64,000 nt of DNA, from assembly GCF_002443255.2 (NCBI RefSeq), contig NW_019211457.1, positions 25,908,921-25,972,920 on the forward strand, given 5' to 3'. Below the pieces are notes generated by a model. That model was not told the DNA's origin. It saw only the letters and a program-made list of their open reading frames with translations, and did no database searches. A program made the translations under genes and the position numbers. This document shows, piece after piece, positions 63,190-64,000 of the stretch (position 1 is the stretch's first letter; each line of letters starts with the position of its first letter). This DNA is from Varroa destructor (taxonomy: Eukaryota; Arthropoda; Arachnida; Mesostigmata; Varroidae).

Positions 63190-63814
63190 GTGTTTAACAA
63201 AGATTGCGATACACGACAGGTGCATGCCTTCGCCTTTGCTTTTGCGTACATAGAATTGGCTCTACTTGTCCCTAGTGGATGCTGTTTCTATTTGTTGGCA
63301 AGGTCCAATGCTCTGCCAGCATTCTCATTCCTTCCAGTCCATGGTTCTTCATTGCTTTATAGAGCCCACCGCGGAGAGATATTATTGGGCGAAAGGGCCA
63401 AGACTGGGCAAACGTTATCCTTCCATTATTTCTTGGGTGTAGATTATCTGAGAAGATATAAATATGGCGTAATAGTTCACGACAAAAAGTTGATCATCCG
63501 ACGAGTAACGGAAATCGACCAAATATACGAAAGGCTCTAGTGCCAGGCCATGATCGGTGTTTTTCATGTGGACCAGGCACGGTCCTATTTAGTAGGTCAA
63601 GTAGTGACGATATTACCTATGACCAAGGTAATAGCATTTGACCTCTAGTTAGCTGGTTATCCCATAAGACTGACGGGGTGAAAACACTTAGTGATGCTAA
63701 CAGACCTTACATAAACTCTTTGGATCGAAGCTTCCCATGCGTTTATATGCTTGCTTAGGCACCCGCAAGTATTTGTAATAAAGATTCGGAGATTATAAAA
63801 AAAAAAAAAAAAAA
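63178..63814 (+). CDS. possible retrocopy: 116-aa ORF, 3' UTR, AATAAA and A18
   Basis: The plus frame is open from just after a TAA at 63166-63168 to TAG at 63538-63540, with no ATG in its first part. It encodes a hydrophobic stretch (AYIELALLVPSGCCFYLLAR), then RAHRGEILLGERAKTGQTLS and VIVHDKKLIIRRVTEIDQIY. About 235 nt downstream is AATAAA (63777-63782), and 14 nt after that are eighteen genomic A (63797-63814). That spacing is typical of a polyadenylated mRNA, so reverse transcription and insertion is the simplest reading. No target-site duplication was found by eye. The family is not recognised. An ordinary terminal exon with an A-rich flank is the alternative. Confidence 0.4.
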
Positions 63815-64000
63815 CTAATAATTTTAGCATAAATAATATATGGTCTGAGCATATTAGAATATGGGAAGAGTGAGAGACAGTCAGGGTAAAAAGCATAGGA
63901 GGTCTTTAGATCGATAAGTGTCGCTCGTCGGCATGAATATCATGTAAGGCAAAGTACGCGCGCACAGATAATTTATTCTATCGGGAGTGTCCTCTATTTT
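63815..64000. other. window end, nothing seen
   Basis: Short AT-rich stretch after the A18 tract with no feature I can support. Confidence 0.6.

Noticed and set aside
1..64000. CRISPR arrays, operons, Shine-Dalgarno-led genes, phage or plasmid modules
   Set aside because: No regularly spaced repeats or compact coding; the texture is eukaryotic non-coding DNA with an intron-containing gene.

Overview
This is a gene-poor eukaryotic window, clearly AT-rich by eye, with long (AT)n microsatellites, homopolymer runs and one scaffold gap of exactly 100 N inside an AT microsatellite. The only well-supported gene has a GT-AG intron of 500 bp, CpG does not look depleted, and retroelement remnants are present. 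Together these suggest an invertebrate metazoan nuclear genome. An arthropod such as a mite or other chelicerate would fit, but that is a guess from texture, not from a marker gene. There is no sign of bacterial, phage, organellar or CRISPR sequence.

Layout. 1-4.8 kb: non-coding, with a degenerate tRNA-like fragment near 0.3 kb, an (AT)11 repeat, a C-tract and the gap. 4.8-6.4 kb: a complete two-exon minus-strand gene for a short divergent armadillo-repeat protein of the importin-alpha type (358 aa). 6.4-19.4 kb: mostly non-coding, with a T15/A15 inverted pair, a C16 tract, one helical ORF or exon candidate at 9.1 kb, a nuclear-receptor-like everted repeat at 16.8 kb and a 24-bp perfect palindrome at 14.6 kb. 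19.5-19.6 kb: three consecutive hairpins, including a 24-position stem with one mismatch. 20-24 kb: unassigned ORFs and a candidate terminal exon with a good acceptor at 23.45 kb. 24-35 kb: microsatellites and no convincing gene. 35.5-36.0 kb: a second dense hairpin cluster. 40.6-41.95 kb: a decayed minus-strand non-LTR retrotransposon, endonuclease followed by reverse transcriptase. 45.7-46.3 kb: a GC-richer patch with two divergent ORFs. 50.2 kb: a tRNA-Leu-derived element with recognisable Pol III A and B boxes. 51-59 kb: short ORFs, (TA)23, and a poly(A) signal followed by A19. 59.0-59.65 kb: strong plus-strand splice signals overlapping a 189-codon minus-strand ORF. 63.2-63.8 kb: a 116-aa ORF followed by AATAAA and A18, which looks like a retrocopy.

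The genes do not form an operon or pathway. I found no convincing new multi-gene system. The most worthwhile leads are the importin-alpha-like protein with degenerate cargo-binding positions, the two hairpin clusters, the retrocopy-like ORF at the right end, and the splice-signal and ORF conflict at 59 kb. Apart from the importin-like gene and the LINE remnant, coding calls are tentative: ORFs of 60-130 codons are expected by chance in a window this size.
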